Origin: Pannonibacter sp. XCT-53
Lineage (GTDB): Bacteria > Pseudomonadota > Alphaproteobacteria > Rhizobiales > Stappiaceae
Length of the DNA: 64,000 nucleotides
Assembly (NCBI RefSeq): GCF_009915765.1
Contig: NZ_JAABLQ010000001.1
Location: 310,001-374,000 of the forward strand
Direction: 5' to 3'
The notes beneath the pieces are model-generated. The model searched no databases. It had not been told where the DNA came from and saw nothing but the letters and a program-made list of their open reading frames with translations. Made by a program: the position numbers and the translations under genes. Positions 17,159-26,586 of the stretch are shown piece by piece; positions within the stretch are counted from its first letter, which is position 1, and each line of letters starts with the position of its first letter.

Positions 17159-18490
17159 ATGATCGACGAGCCCGGCCTTCCGATCGGCAGTTACTGGGAG
17201 GACAGCGTCGGGCCGCCGGTCATCGATCCGCAGCTGGAGACACCGGCCGGCGAGGCGCTGGCCGTCGACCTGGCGGTGGTCGGGGCCGGCTACACCGGGC
17301 TCAACGCGGCGCTGCGGGCGGTGGAACTCGGTGCAAGTGTTGCCGTGCTCGAGCGGCATCAGGTCGGCTACGGGGCCTCGGGCCGCAACGGCGGCTTCTG
17401 CTGCATCGGCGGGTCCAAACGGTCGCCGGAGGACCTGGTGGCGACCTACGGCGAGGCCGAGGCGCAGCGTTTCGTCGCGCTGCAGGTCGAGGCGATCGAG
17501 CATGTGGCCCGGCGGCTCGACAAGCATCTGATCGCGGCCGACCAGAGCGGCGCCGGCGAGCTGGTGCTGGCGCACAAGCCCTCGGCGCTCAGGGCGCTGC
17601 GGGAGGAAAGCGCCTTCGTCAACGCACGCTTCGGGCTCGGCACCCAGATGCTGACCCCGGCCGATCTGGCCGCCCGTGGCCTGTCGGCCGCCGGCACGCA
17701 TGGCGGGATGCTCACCCCGCATGGCTTCGGGCTCAACCCGCTGAAATATGTGCGCGGCCTTGCCCGGGCGCTGCGCGACGCGGAGCAGTCGATCTTCGGC
17801 ACCTCGCCGGTGCTCGACATCGTGCCGGACGCCGGGCGCTGGCGGGTCGAGACCCCGAAGGGCCGGCTTCTGGCGCGCCGGGTCATTCTGGCCGGCAACG
17901 GCTATCTGGATGAGGATCTCCTGCCCTGGGTGGAGGGCCGTCTGCTGCCGGTCCTGTCCAATGTCATGGTCACCCGCGTGCTGACGCAAGAGGAGCGGAT
18001 GGCGCAGGGCTGGACCAGCCCGGTGATGAGCTCCGACAGCCGCACGCTCCTGCATTACTTCCGCCTGCTCCCGGACGGCCGCATGCTGTTCGGCATGCGC
18101 GGCGGCATCTTCGGCTCCGCACGGGAAGCGAACCGGCTGCGGCGGCTGATCCGGTCGGACTTCGAGGCGCTGTTTCCCGCGCTCGCCCATGTGGAGACAA
18201 CGCATTACTGGTCGGGACGGGTCTGTCTGGCGCTGGACCTCACCCCCTACATCGGCAGCGTGCCCGGCCACCCGGGCGTGTTCGCAGCGCTCGCCTACCA
18301 CGGCAACGGCGTGGCGATGGGCTCGATGGCCGGGACACTGGCGGCAGAACTGGCGCTGGACGAACGGCCCGCGTGGCACCTGCCGCTGCCCTTGCGCGGC
18401 CCCTTGCGGCGGTTTCCGCTGGCCCGCCTGCGCCGCCATTACCTGCAGGCCGCCTACTGGTGGTACGGGCTCAAGGACCGGCTGGGCTAG
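17159..18490 (+). CDS. Second FAD-dependent amine oxidoreductase (DAO family)
   Basis: 443 residues with [41 protein letters not shown] and, near the end, [23 protein letters not shown]. It clearly shares descent with the gene just upstream, yet it is too diverged to be a recent duplication. It starts five bases after that gene's stop, so the pair is one transcript. Both may act on related amines. Its N-terminus carries a PIGSYWEDS motif seen in glycine/polyamine oxidase-like proteins. Substrate unknown. Confidence 0.84.
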   Translation: MIDEPGLPIGSYWEDSVGPPVIDPQLETPAGEALAVDLAVVGAGYTGLNAALRAVELGASVAVLERHQVGYGASGRNGGFCCIGGSKRSPEDLVATYGEAEAQRFVALQVEAIEHVARRLDKHLIAADQSGAGELVLAHKPSALRALREESAFVNARFGLGTQMLTPADLAARGLSAAGTHGGMLTPHGFGLNPLKYVRGLARALRDAEQSIFGTSPVLDIVPDAGRWRVETPKGRLLARRVILAGNGYLDEDLLPWVEGRLLPVLSNVMVTRVLTQEERMAQGWTSPVMSSDSRTLLHYFRLLPDGRMLFGMRGGIFGSAREANRLRRLIRSDFEALFPALAHVETTHYWSGRVCLALDLTPYIGSVPGHPGVFAALAYHGNGVAMGSMAGTLAAELALDERPAWHLPLPLRGPLRRFPLARLRRHYLQAAYWWYGLKDRLG

Positions 18491-18585
18491 GGCTCCTCAC
18501 CCATTGCCCGACGGGCCAATCTCCCGTACAAGTGCGCTCCAAAGATCCCCGGATTTCCCCTTCAAGCACGGAGACGCGAGGCCCC

Positions 18586-20235
18586 ATGGCGCGCCAGTTC
18601 ATCTACCACATGCATGGCCTGTCGAAGGCCTATAACGGCAAGAAGGTTCTCGACAACATCCACCTGTCCTTCTACCCGGACGCCAAGATCGGCATCCTCG
18701 GTCCGAACGGCGCGGGCAAGTCGACGCTGCTGAAGATCATGGCGGGCATCGACAAGGAGTACACCGGCGAGGCCTGGGCTGCCGAAGGCGCCAAGGTCGG
18801 CTACCTGCCGCAGGAACCGCAGCTCGACACCTCCAAGACGGTTCGCGAGAACGTCATGGAAGGCGTCGCGCACAAGCAGGCGATCATCGACCGCTACAAC
18901 GAGCTGATGATGAACTACTCGGACGAGACGGCCGAGGAAGGCGCGAAGCTCCAGGACATCATCGACGCCGAGGACCTGTGGAACCTGGAGAGCAAGGTCG
19001 AGATGGCGATGGAAGCCCTGCGCTGCCCGCCGTCGGACGCGCCCGTCGACAACCTCTCGGGCGGTGAAAAGCGCCGCGTCGCGCTCTGCAAGCTGCTGCT
19101 GAGCGAGCCGGACCTGCTGCTGCTCGACGAACCGACCAACCACCTGGACGCCGAGACCGTCCACTGGCTGGAACGGCACCTGCGCGAGTTCAAGGGCTCG
19201 GTGCTGATCATCACCCACGACCGCTACTTCCTCGACAACGTCACCGGCTGGATTCTCGAGCTGGACCGTGGCCAGGGCATCCCCTACGAGGGCAACTACT
19301 CGGCCTATCTGGAGAAGAAGACCAAGCGCATGGAGCAGGAAGGCCGCGAGAACATGGCCCGCTCCAAGGCGATCGCGCGTGAACGCGAGTGGATGGGCAT
19401 GTCGCCGAAGGGCCGCCAGACCAAGTCCAAGGCCCGTATCCGCGCCTATGAAGACCTGCTCGCCATGCAGGAAGAGCGGATGCCGACGATCGAGCAGATC
19501 CTCATCCCGGTCGGCGAGCGCCTCGGCGCCAACGTGATCGAGCTGAAGGGCGTCAACAAGGGCTTCGGCGACCGCCTGCTGATCGAGGACCTGTCGTTCA
19601 AGCTGCCGCGCGGCGGCATTGTCGGCATCATCGGTCCGAACGGCGCCGGCAAGACCACCCTGTTCAAGATGCTGACGGGCCAGGAAAAGCCGGACAGCGG
19701 CGAGATCATCGTCGGCGACAGCGTGCGCCTCGGCTACGTCGACCAGTCGCGCGACAAGCTGGACCCGAACAAGACCGTCTGGGAGGAAATCTCCGACGGC
19801 AACGAGATCATCTATCTCGACGGCAAGGAGATCAACTCCCGCGCCTACTGCTCGTCCTTCAACTTCAAGGGCCCGGCCCAGCAGGCGAAGGTGGGCGATC
19901 TCTCCGGTGGTCAGCGCAACCGCGTGCATCTGGCCAAGGTGCTGAAGCAGGGCGCCAACGTGCTGCTCCTCGACGAACCGACCAACGACCTCGACACCGA
20001 GACGCTGGCCGCCCTCGAAGACGCGCTGGAGAACTACGCCGGCTGCGCCGTGGTCATCTCGCACGACCGCATGTTCCTCGACCGTCTGGCCACCCACATG
20101 CTCGCCTTCGAGGGCGACAGCCACGTGGAATGGTTCGAGGGCAACTTCGAGGACTACGAGAAGGACAAGGTCCGTCGCCTCGGCGCCCATGCCGCCGACC
20201 CGCGCCGCATCAAGTACAAGCCGCTGACCCGCTGA
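18586..20235 (+). CDS. ettA: Energy-dependent translational throttle protein EttA (ABC-F ATPase)
   Basis: 549 residues from the ATG at 18586 ([16 protein letters not shown], the usual EttA start). Two ABC domains in tandem: Walker [10 protein letters not shown] at about 39 and GPNGAGKTT at about 350, signatures [11 protein letters not shown] and [13 protein letters not shown], and Walker [16 protein letters not shown] and [14 protein letters not shown]. Between them lies the charged P-site tRNA-interaction linker ([19 protein letters not shown]). There is no membrane domain. EttA binds the ribosomal E site and gates the first peptide bond according to ATP/ADP. The gene ends in a strong terminator at 20252. 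Confidence 0.97.
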   Translation: MARQFIYHMHGLSKAYNGKKVLDNIHLSFYPDAKIGILGPNGAGKSTLLKIMAGIDKEYTGEAWAAEGAKVGYLPQEPQLDTSKTVRENVMEGVAHKQAIIDRYNELMMNYSDETAEEGAKLQDIIDAEDLWNLESKVEMAMEALRCPPSDAPVDNLSGGEKRRVALCKLLLSEPDLLLLDEPTNHLDAETVHWLERHLREFKGSVLIITHDRYFLDNVTGWILELDRGQGIPYEGNYSAYLEKKTKRMEQEGRENMARSKAIAREREWMGMSPKGRQTKSKARIRAYEDLLAMQEERMPTIEQILIPVGERLGANVIELKGVNKGFGDRLLIEDLSFKLPRGGIVGIIGPNGAGKTTLFKMLTGQEKPDSGEIIVGDSVRLGYVDQSRDKLDPNKTVWEEISDGNEIIYLDGKEINSRAYCSSFNFKGPAQQAKVGDLSGGQRNRVHLAKVLKQGANVLLLDEPTNDLDTETLAALEDALENYAGCAVVISHDRMFLDRLATHMLAFEGDSHVEWFEGNFEDYEKDKVRRLGAHAADPRRIKYKPLTR

Positions 20236-20251
20236 GGCGTCACGGTTCAAG

Positions 20252-20287
20252 AAAAAATCCCCGGGGCCTGCCCCGGGGATTTTTTTT
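20252..20287 (+). terminator. Intrinsic terminator after ettA
   Basis: The stem ATCCCCGGGG / CCCCGGGGAT with loop CCTG (20257-20280) is preceded by six A and followed by seven further T. It can work on both strands. Confidence 0.9.
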
Positions 20288-20306
20288 GACTGGCTGCAAA
20301 CTCTGC

Positions 20307-20491
20307 ATCGCCCTTCCGGGCGCAGCGAAGCGGAGACCCGGGATCCAGATGACAGCCGCGCGCAGCGCGACACACGGGATCAGGCGCGAGCCGTGTCGGA
20401 ATGATCTGTCAACGGGCTCGCTGTCGCTCGCACAGATGCGCTGGCTTCCGGATCTGCGGTTCGCTGGTCGCTCGCCTTGTCCGGAATGACG
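20307..20491. repeat. Dispersed intergenic repeat, copy 2
   Basis: It shares with copy 1 the blocks GGGCTCGCTG-CGCTCGCACAGA and CGGTTCGCTGG-CGCTC-CCTTGTCCGGAATGACG, in the same order. It fills the space between the ettA terminator and the end of the MscS gene. No coding sequence is seen. Confidence 0.7.
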
Positions 20492-20510
20492 TGTCAAAGC
20501 CGGAGCCCGA

Positions 20511-22985
20511 TCACGGCGCCGGCTGTCCCGGCGCGGGGGCACCGTCCAGCCCGGGGGCTCCGTCGAGGCTGCCCATGACGGCCGCCCCTGCCGCGGCGAC
20601 CTGTGCCGGCGTCGGGTTGGGGATCACGCGGCCGTCTTCGGTGGCCACGCGCACGGTCACCTCGCGGTGGGCGAAGTGGATGCCGTTCTTCTCGAACAGC
20701 TCCTGCAGCCCGGCATAGATCACCTTGCGCAGCTCGAACTGCTTGCCCGGCTTCGACATGAACTTGACGCGGGCGATCATGGCGCTGTCTTCCATCGACA
20801 GGATGCCCTGCGACTTCAGCGGATCGAGGAACATCGGCCCGTAATAGGGGTCGTTCATCAGCTCCTGGCCGAACTTCTTGATGATCTTGCGCATCTTCTC
20901 GGTGTCCGTGTCATAGGTGACGCGGAAGGCGAGCTTCATGATGGCCCAGTCACGCGAGTAGTTCTGCACGTGCTTGATCTCGCCGAAGGGCACCGTGGTC
21001 AGCGCCCCGCGATGATGGCGCAGCTGCATGGAGCGGATCGAGATCTTTTCCACCGTGCCCTTGGCGCCGCCGATGTCGATGTACTCGCCTTTGCGAAAGG
21101 CATCGTCGATCAGGTAGAAGGCGCCGGAGAAGATGTCGCGGATGAGGGTCTGCGCGCCGAAGCCGATGGCAAGGCCGACGACACCGGCACCGGCAAAGAG
21201 CGGGGCGATGTCGATACCCATCTGCGACAGGATCAGCATGCCGGAGATCACCACGATGGTGATCAGGAGGAAGTTGCGGAAGATCGGCAACAGCGTGGAG
21301 AGGCGGGAATCGCCCTGGCCGCCCATGTCGATCTCGAGCGCTTCCTGGCTGTCGCCCGCGGGCTTCTGTCGCCGCATCGCCTGGGCGACGGCGATCTCGA
21401 CGGCCTGATAGGCCATGTAGCCGAGAAAGCCGACGATGGCGATTTCCACCAGATTGCTCAGGATCGAGCTGTCATCCTGCAGGGAGATGCCCCAGGCCTG
21501 CAGCAGCAGCCAGGCGGCGAAGACGAGGGTGAGAATGCCGGCGCCGTGGTCGAGGAGATCACGGTAGGGCGCGCGCGCGGCCTCGTTCTCGAGCGCTTCT
21601 GCCTGGGCCTGTGCCGCGTTGGCGCCGTCGTCGGGGGCCTCGCCCGCCGTTTCCTCGTTGCGCGCGATGTCGCCGGCCAGGGCCGCCTGTGCCCGCCGCG
21701 TGTCGAGGCGCGGCAGCAGGCGGTCGATGATCAGCAGCAGGACCGCGTAGAGCAGGATGGCGGCGATCAGGGACTGGATCGGCGCGGCCACGAGGCCGAT
21801 GGCAAAGGGCTGGTCGAGCAGGATCCGCAGCGCCGACATGCCGAAGGCCACCACGAAATACAGGATCGCCAGAACGTGCCAGATCCGGGCCACGAACTGC
21901 AGGGCGCCAGCGGCGCTGCGGGGCGCCGACCCGAGGATGGCACCGGCGACATCCTTGCGCCAGTGGATGGCAATCGCCGACAGGGCCAGCATCGCGAAGG
22001 CACCGGAGCCGATCAGCGCAAGCTTGTGGGCATTCGTGGCCAGACCCAGCCTGGACATCCAGAGACTGATCGACAGCAGCAGGATCGAGACGCCGACGCA
22101 GGCGCGGATCGCGTGATAGAGCCCGTTGGTGGCCTCGTCGCTCAGCGCCAGCATCCGGTACTGCGACGAATAGGGAACGAGGATGTTGAAGAAGACAAGA
22201 CGCGCCACGAGCCAGCTCGCATAGGCTGACACGCCGGTCATCACCGTGATCCGGCCAGCCTCCGTGTTTTCATGCAGGAGGACCGCAACGCTCCAGGCCA
22301 CGACAAAGAACACGGCGGTGCCAAGCGTCATCACGATGCCCCGCCCGAGCAGATAGGCAATCTTGTCGGTTCGCGTTTCCGGCGCCTGCGCGAAGCGGGC
22401 GTGATAGAGCGGCCGCGCCCAGCGACGGAACAACAGGTTGGCCCCGTTTCCGGCCAGCACGGCAATGACGATCACGACCAGCGCCCCCCAGAGCCAGCGC
22501 AGCGAGCCATCGGGCGACTTCGACTGGAGCGTGGCGATCATGCTGGCCGGCAGGCTCGGCAACTCGGCGAGAATGGCCTGCAGGGTGCCGCGCAGCTGGA
22601 AGGTCTCGGTCATGGTGTCGCCCATGTCCTGCGACAGGCGGTCATAGGCCGAAATGTCATAGGCGACGCTGGCGGCTGTCCCGGCATCTGTCCCGGCGCT
22701 GGTCCCGGCGTCCGTCGCAGTCCGTGCCGGGGTCTGGCTCTGGCTCTGGCTCTGGCTCTGGTCAGGCTTCTGGCCTTGGGCCTGCGCATCAGCCGGTGCG
22801 GCCCGGGTGACGAGCGGCGTCTCGGCGCGAGGCGCCTGGCCCGGGACAAGCAGGAGAAGGGCAGCGAGGAGGAGCAGCAGCAGTGCGGCGACGGGATGCC
22901 GGCGCGGATGGGGATCCGGCTGGAGGGCTGACGCACGCGGGGCAATCGCACCGTCCGGTGCGGGCAAGCGGTTCACCATGTCCAT
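20511..22985 (-). CDS. Large MscS-family mechanosensitive channel
   Basis: 824 residues from the ATG at 22985 (a GTG at 23000 is the alternative). A signal-like hydrophobic segment (HPVAALLLLLLAALLLLVPG) is followed by a low-complexity Ser-Gln and Thr-Ala-Gly linker. About ten further membrane helices come next, and then a C-terminal MscS core at roughly 560-800: pore helix with GVVGLAIGFGAQTLIRDIFSG, beta domain with GEYIDIGGAKGTVEKISIRS. It belongs with large MscS members such as YbiO/MscM that open on hypo-osmotic shock. Length fits that class. It converges on ettA and ends at the repeat. Confidence 0.88.
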   Translation of the reverse strand: MDMVNRLPAPDGAIAPRASALQPDPHPRRHPVAALLLLLLAALLLLVPGQAPRAETPLVTRAAPADAQAQGQKPDQSQSQSQSQTPARTATDAGTSAGTDAGTAASVAYDISAYDRLSQDMGDTMTETFQLRGTLQAILAELPSLPASMIATLQSKSPDGSLRWLWGALVVIVIAVLAGNGANLLFRRWARPLYHARFAQAPETRTDKIAYLLGRGIVMTLGTAVFFVVAWSVAVLLHENTEAGRITVMTGVSAYASWLVARLVFFNILVPYSSQYRMLALSDEATNGLYHAIRACVGVSILLLSISLWMSRLGLATNAHKLALIGSGAFAMLALSAIAIHWRKDVAGAILGSAPRSAAGALQFVARIWHVLAILYFVVAFGMSALRILLDQPFAIGLVAAPIQSLIAAILLYAVLLLIIDRLLPRLDTRRAQAALAGDIARNEETAGEAPDDGANAAQAQAEALENEAARAPYRDLLDHGAGILTLVFAAWLLLQAWGISLQDDSSILSNLVEIAIVGFLGYMAYQAVEIAVAQAMRRQKPAGDSQEALEIDMGGQGDSRLSTLLPIFRNFLLITIVVISGMLILSQMGIDIAPLFAGAGVVGLAIGFGAQTLIRDIFSGAFYLIDDAFRKGEYIDIGGAKGTVEKISIRSMQLRHHRGALTTVPFGEIKHVQNYSRDWAIMKLAFRVTYDTDTEKMRKIIKKFGQELMNDPYYGPMFLDPLKSQGILSMEDSAMIARVKFMSKPGKQFELRKVIYAGLQELFEKNGIHFAHREVTVRVATEDGRVIPNPTPAQVAAAGAAVMGSLDGAPGLDGAPAPGQPAP
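22677..22762 (-). repeat. Coding tandem repeats in the MscS linker
   Basis: Three 12-bp units of the TGTCCCGGC type (22677-22712) and five 6-bp units TCTGGC (22733-22762) lie in the linker after the signal segment. The latter encode alternating Gln-Ser. Both periods are multiples of three. Confidence 0.8.
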
Positions 22986-23116
22986 CGTGCTGCAGTCCAC
23001 CTGATGATCTCAAGACAACAGGAGACCGCTGCCGGGCCACTGGCCCGACCGTCCCCCTTCGCCCAAGCTACAGGATAGTTTGCGCGGCGGGGAGCAGCCG
23101 AATGGGCAGCACGGGC

Positions 23117-23151
23117 AAAAAGAATGCCCCCGTCCGGCGGGACGGGGGCAT
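23117..23151 (-). terminator. Intrinsic terminator of the DUF2336 gene
   Basis: On the minus strand a perfect 12-bp stem (ATGCCCCCGTCC with its complement, 23124-23151) with a 4-base loop is followed by T-rich DNA ending in TTTTT. It lies about 80 bp after the stop of the gene ending at 23232. Confidence 0.85.
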
Positions 23152-23231
23152 GTGATGCGGGGCGGTGTCACCGGACCGGGGCGGGGTGGCCGGGCCGGGT
23201 GGGGGCGCGATCCGGTCGACCGGTGGGCGGA

Positions 23232-24317
23232 TCAGTGGCTGGTCATGCTGTCCCAGTGGGCCAGCCTCTGGCGGGCGTCGTCCTGCCGCAGCATTTCGTA
23301 ATGGGCCATCGCCAGGGCCCGGGCCTGAACGGTCAGGCGATGACGCCAGGGACCGACCTTGAGCAGTGTCGCCACGGTCAGCGGTGACAGGCCATGCGCC
23401 TTGGAGACGATCAGGAACGGCTCGACATCGAGACGCACCATCCAGTGGCTGGCCTCGTTCAGGCCGATGCGGGTGAGGCAGGCAAAGGCCACGACGGCCT
23501 CGGCGAAGCGGTCGTCGGCCGCCAGCCAGCGCAGGGTGGCCTCGTTCAGCCGGCCCTCGCGGGCCAGCGCCATGACGCGGCTGCGGGCCGTCTCGAAATC
23601 GTAGCGGCTGAGCCAGTAGTCGTTCGACATGCGCTGGACGGCAATGTCGGCGGCCTGCGGCAGGCGTTCGGCCGCGCCGCCGGAGTTCAGCCCGGCCAGC
23701 TTCTGGCGCACGGCCTCGGTGGCGATCGACACCAGTTGCTGGATCTGCTCGTCTGCAAGGTCGGAGCGGTCGCTGAGGGCGAGCTGCAGCGTCTGGTCGG
23801 AGGTGGCGGCCTCGATCAGCCCGGCCATGCCCTCGACGGAGAAGGCGGCGCCCTGGTTGGCCGCCACGCGCCGCTTCACCCGGATGTCGCCGCGGGCCAC
23901 CAGCACGTCGGTGACCTGCTCGGACAGCACGTCGCGCTGGGCAATGGCCAGCCGATGGGCGTTGCTCTGGACATCGGCGATGTCAACCAGGTCGCAGTCG
24001 CGCAGCACCGGCGAGCGGCGCAGCAGCGCATCGGCCACGTCAATCTCGTCACCGGCAAGCTGACGGATCGTCCGTTCGGGACCGCGCCGGAGCTCGGCAA
24101 GCCGTTCGGCAACAAACCGACGGACCTCGGCCTCGACCATGTCAACGAGGCGCAGCAGAACGGAGTCGTAGATGTCGACCTGCTCGTCGCTGCATTTCTC
24201 CGAGGTCAGCGAGAACAGGACGGCCACGTGTCTGGCCAGCTCCGCTCGTCGGTCTGCACTGGATTCGTTGGAAAGTTCCTGAAAATTCACGAGCTCAGTC
24301 TTGTAAGCTTCGGACAT
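23232..24317 (-). CDS. DUF2336 domain protein
   Basis: 361 residues from the ATG at 24317, which has a GGGTGG ahead of it; an ATG at 24344 has no ribosome site. DUF2336 proteins are soluble, all-helical, alphaproteobacterial proteins of unknown function made of short HEAT-like helical pairs. Here the pairs are visible as repeating blocks such as DEQVDIYDSVLLRLVDMVEAEVR, LLRRSPVLRDCDLVDIADVQS and SDRSDLADEQIQQLVSIATEAV. The sequence VVAFACLTRIGLNEASHW is typical of the C-terminal part. A second family member lies at 39913. It is transcribed alone, with its own terminator. Confidence 0.85.
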   Translation of the reverse strand: MSEAYKTELVNFQELSNESSADRRAELARHVAVLFSLTSEKCSDEQVDIYDSVLLRLVDMVEAEVRRFVAERLAELRRGPERTIRQLAGDEIDVADALLRRSPVLRDCDLVDIADVQSNAHRLAIAQRDVLSEQVTDVLVARGDIRVKRRVAANQGAAFSVEGMAGLIEAATSDQTLQLALSDRSDLADEQIQQLVSIATEAVRQKLAGLNSGGAAERLPQAADIAVQRMSNDYWLSRYDFETARSRVMALAREGRLNEATLRWLAADDRFAEAVVAFACLTRIGLNEASHWMVRLDVEPFLIVSKAHGLSPLTVATLLKVGPWRHRLTVQARALAMAHYEMLRQDDARQRLAHWDSMTSH

Positions 24318-24905
24318 TCTAAACCACCCGGCCCATTTGGACATGGTGTCTGTTTTACGGGGGAGATTTAAAGATAATAAAAAGACGCGATGTGCGAAAT
24401 TATACTTTATCTATTATTGTTTTCATCAAATTGAATGGAAGTGTAGCCGTCCCGGCTTTGAGGTTTTTGCGATAAGTCCAGGGCTTGCGCCAATCTGGCC
24501 GGGTTTCGCGGGGCGCCGGCGAGGCTGGTCCGGGGCTTGAGCGGCGGTCGGGTCTGCTGTCTCGCGCGAAAAAAGAGAGGGGTGATCGGTCAATCACCCC
24601 TCAAGTCTGGCACCAAAATGAAACCTGGTTAACCGCAGGGCGGCAACCAGCGCGCTGTCCGGTCCGGCCCCGCCGCCCCAAGGGGAGGGCAGCGCGCCAG
24701 GAGGCGGGGCGAGGGCCCCAGCCGCGAGGCACCCCGATCGCGAGACGACCCGTCCCGCGACCCGACTGCCCGCGACCAGACTGCGCATCGCACGGGCACC
24801 CGGGACAGGACCTGTCCCGGGCGGAGCGACGGGGCCAAGGTGCCCCACCGGCGCGATCAGTGCCAATCGGATTGATTCCATCTCTCGATCAGTTATTCTT
24901 ATGGC
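24318..24905. other. 588-bp spacer between DUF2336 and oxyR
   Basis: No credible coding sequence on either strand. Bases 24365-24450 are strongly AT-rich against the background, a likely promoter region for the minus-strand DUF2336 gene. A minus-strand terminator sits at 24569-24602, and a perfect 11-bp inverted repeat with a one-base centre (CCCGGGACAGG/CCTGTCCCGGG) at 24799-24821. Between them, 24603-24900 could carry a small RNA. Confidence 0.6.
24569..24602 (-). terminator. Intrinsic terminator on the minus strand upstream of oxyR
   Basis: Stem GAGGGGTGAT / ATCACCCCTC (24577-24602, six-base loop). On the minus strand a run of six T follows after two bases (CTCTTTTTT). No annotated minus-strand gene lies directly above it; the next minus-strand gene ends beyond oxyR at 25855. 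Confidence 0.75.
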
Positions 24906-25844
24906 ATGTTGTCCCTGCGCCAGCTTCGCTATCTCGACGCCCTCGCCACCCACGCCCATTTCCGCAAGGCGGCGGAGGCCGTGGCCGTGTCGCAACCGGC
25001 GCTCTCCATGCAGATCAAGGATCTGGAGCAGGAGCTGGGCCTGACGCTGGTGGAGCGGCGCAGCGGCGCGGTGCGCCTGACGCCGGAGGGCGAGGAGGTG
25101 GTGCGGCGCGCCCGGCGGATCCTGTCCGACGTGCGTGACCTGACCGACTATGCCCGGCACCGTGGCCAGCCGCTGAACGGCCCGCTGCGGCTGGGCATCA
25201 TTCCCTCGATCGCCCCCTATCTGCTGCCGCGCATCCTGCCCGTGCTGCACGACCGGCACGCGCATCTGCGCCTGACGCTGCGGGAGACGCTGACCGATCA
25301 GCTCTTGCAGGAACTGGATGACGGCGACCTCGACGCGGTCATCGTTGCGCTGCCGGTGGAGCGGGCGGATCTGGTCGCCCTGCCGCTGTTTCAGGACCGG
25401 TTCCTGCTGGCCGTGCACAACCGGCCGGATCTGGACGAACGCCGCCGGGTGACAGTCGAGGAAATCCGCCAGCACGACCTGTTGCTGCTGGAGGAGGGGC
25501 ATTGCCTGCGCGACCAGGCACTCAACTACTGCCAGACGGTGGTCGGCGGGCGGCGATCCGCCTTCGGTGCGACCAGTCTGGCGACGGTGATGCAGATGGT
25601 GGCGGCCGGCTACGGCGTCACGCTGCTGCCGGAAATCTGCACGGACGTGGAGGTGCGGGACGACCGCGTCGCGCTGCTGCGCTTCGCCGATCCGCAGCCG
25701 CGCCGGATGGTCGGGCTGGTGTGGCGCCGGGCCTCGCCCCGCCGGCAGGACTTCGAGACCCTGCACCAGACGCTGGCCGGCACCCTGGCCGACATCGGCG
25801 TCGATGTGGCGGAGGGCATCAGCCCCGCGCGCGGCTCCGCCTGA
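24906..25844 (+). CDS. oxyR: Hydrogen-peroxide-sensing LysR regulator OxyR
   Basis: 312 residues. LysR helix-turn-helix at 1-60 (FRKAAEAVAVSQPALSMQI). The regulatory domain carries EEGHCLRDQALNYC: C200 and C209 match the redox pair C199 and C208 of E. coli OxyR with identical spacing. Oxidation by peroxide switches such proteins to activate katG, ahpC and similar genes. No catalase lies beside it in this window. The start has no obvious ribosome site, but it is the only frame-compatible ATG next to the HTH. It converges on the SufR-like regulator, with ten bases between the stops. Confidence 0.95.
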   Translation: MLSLRQLRYLDALATHAHFRKAAEAVAVSQPALSMQIKDLEQELGLTLVERRSGAVRLTPEGEEVVRRARRILSDVRDLTDYARHRGQPLNGPLRLGIIPSIAPYLLPRILPVLHDRHAHLRLTLRETLTDQLLQELDDGDLDAVIVALPVERADLVALPLFQDRFLLAVHNRPDLDERRRVTVEEIRQHDLLLLEEGHCLRDQALNYCQTVVGGRRSAFGATSLATVMQMVAAGYGVTLLPEICTDVEVRDDRVALLRFADPQPRRMVGLVWRRASPRRQDFETLHQTLAGTLADIGVDVAEGISPARGSA

Positions 25845-25854
25845 CGCGGGCGTC

Positions 25855-26484
25855 TCAGCCCGACCGGCGGATGCGATAGACGCAGCGGCGGTCGCCGGAG
25901 AGCAGGTGTTCGGTCCGCTCCACCTCCGCCTCGGGACCCAGAACCTTGCGGAACAGGGCCAGCTCGGACCGGCAGAAGCCCTGGCAGGCTGTTGCCGCGG
26001 CGCAGATCGAGCAGTGGTTCTCGATGAACAGCCAGCCATCCGCCGCGTTGCCTTCGATCTCGGCCATGTAGCCCTCGCGGTTGCGCAGGGCGGCGAGGCG
26101 GTCGAGCCGGGCGGCAAGGTCCGGCTCCTCGGCCAGGGCCTGCCGGTAGGCGGTCTCCGTTTCCTGCTCCCGCAGACCGATGAGACGCTCCAGCCCCTCC
26201 TCGCCATAGAGCTGCCGCAGCCCGCCGAGCAGGCCCGCGACAAGGGTGGAATGGTTGTCGGGGAAACGGGCGTGACCGCTCGCCGTCAGGGCCCAGACCC
26301 GGCGCGGGCGTCCCACGGCCCCTTTCTGGTCCTCGAAGGCGACAAGATCCTCGGCCAGCAGGCCATCCAGATGCTGGCGCACCGCCACGGGCGTCACGGA
26401 CAGGGACGCGGCCAGGTCGGCAGCGGTCTGCGGGCCGGCGGCCTTCAAGGCATTCAGCAGGCGGGTGCGGGTTCGGTCGGACAT
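25855..26484 (-). CDS. SufR-like winged-helix regulator with a cysteine cluster (COG2345)
   Basis: 209 residues from the ATG at 26484. N-terminal winged helix (QTAADLAASLSVTPVAVRQHLDGL, GRPRRVWALTASGH). The C-terminal domain has C158, C161, C167 and C171 (ENHCSICAAATACQGFC) and a last C201 (RRCVYRI). Cyanobacterial SufR binds a 4Fe-4S cluster through comparably placed cysteines and represses suf genes. That suggests an iron-sulphur or redox sensor here. A perfect 11-bp inverted repeat lies upstream, toward the divergent small gene at 26587. A longer start at 26535 is possible but has less support. Confidence 0.82.
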   Translation of the reverse strand: MSDRTRTRLLNALKAAGPQTAADLAASLSVTPVAVRQHLDGLLAEDLVAFEDQKGAVGRPRRVWALTASGHARFPDNHSTLVAGLLGGLRQLYGEEGLERLIGLREQETETAYRQALAEEPDLAARLDRLAALRNREGYMAEIEGNAADGWLFIENHCSICAAATACQGFCRSELALFRKVLGPEAEVERTEHLLSGDRRCVYRIRRSG

Positions 26485-26547
26485 GACAACGGATGTATCA
26501 TGGATCGCCGGATATAGAAAGTTTTCTCTTTTCATATTCGCGTGAGG

Positions 26548-26577
26548 CAATTAAGAAATAAAAGTCTTTCTTAATTG
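26548..26577. promoter_or_regulatory. Perfect inverted repeat, probable operator of the SufR-like regulator
   Basis: CAATTAAGAAA, eight bases, TTTCTTAATTG: perfect 11-bp arms in AT-rich DNA. It lies 64 bp ahead of the regulator start and nine bp ahead of the divergent small ORF, and it ends at that ORF's ribosome site. It is well placed for autoregulation and for control of the small gene. Confidence 0.75.
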
Positions 26578-26586
26578 AGGCGCGCC

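Noticed and set aside
18562..20373. A 603-codon frame antisense to ettA
   Set aside because: Passes through the ettA terminator and has shadow composition.
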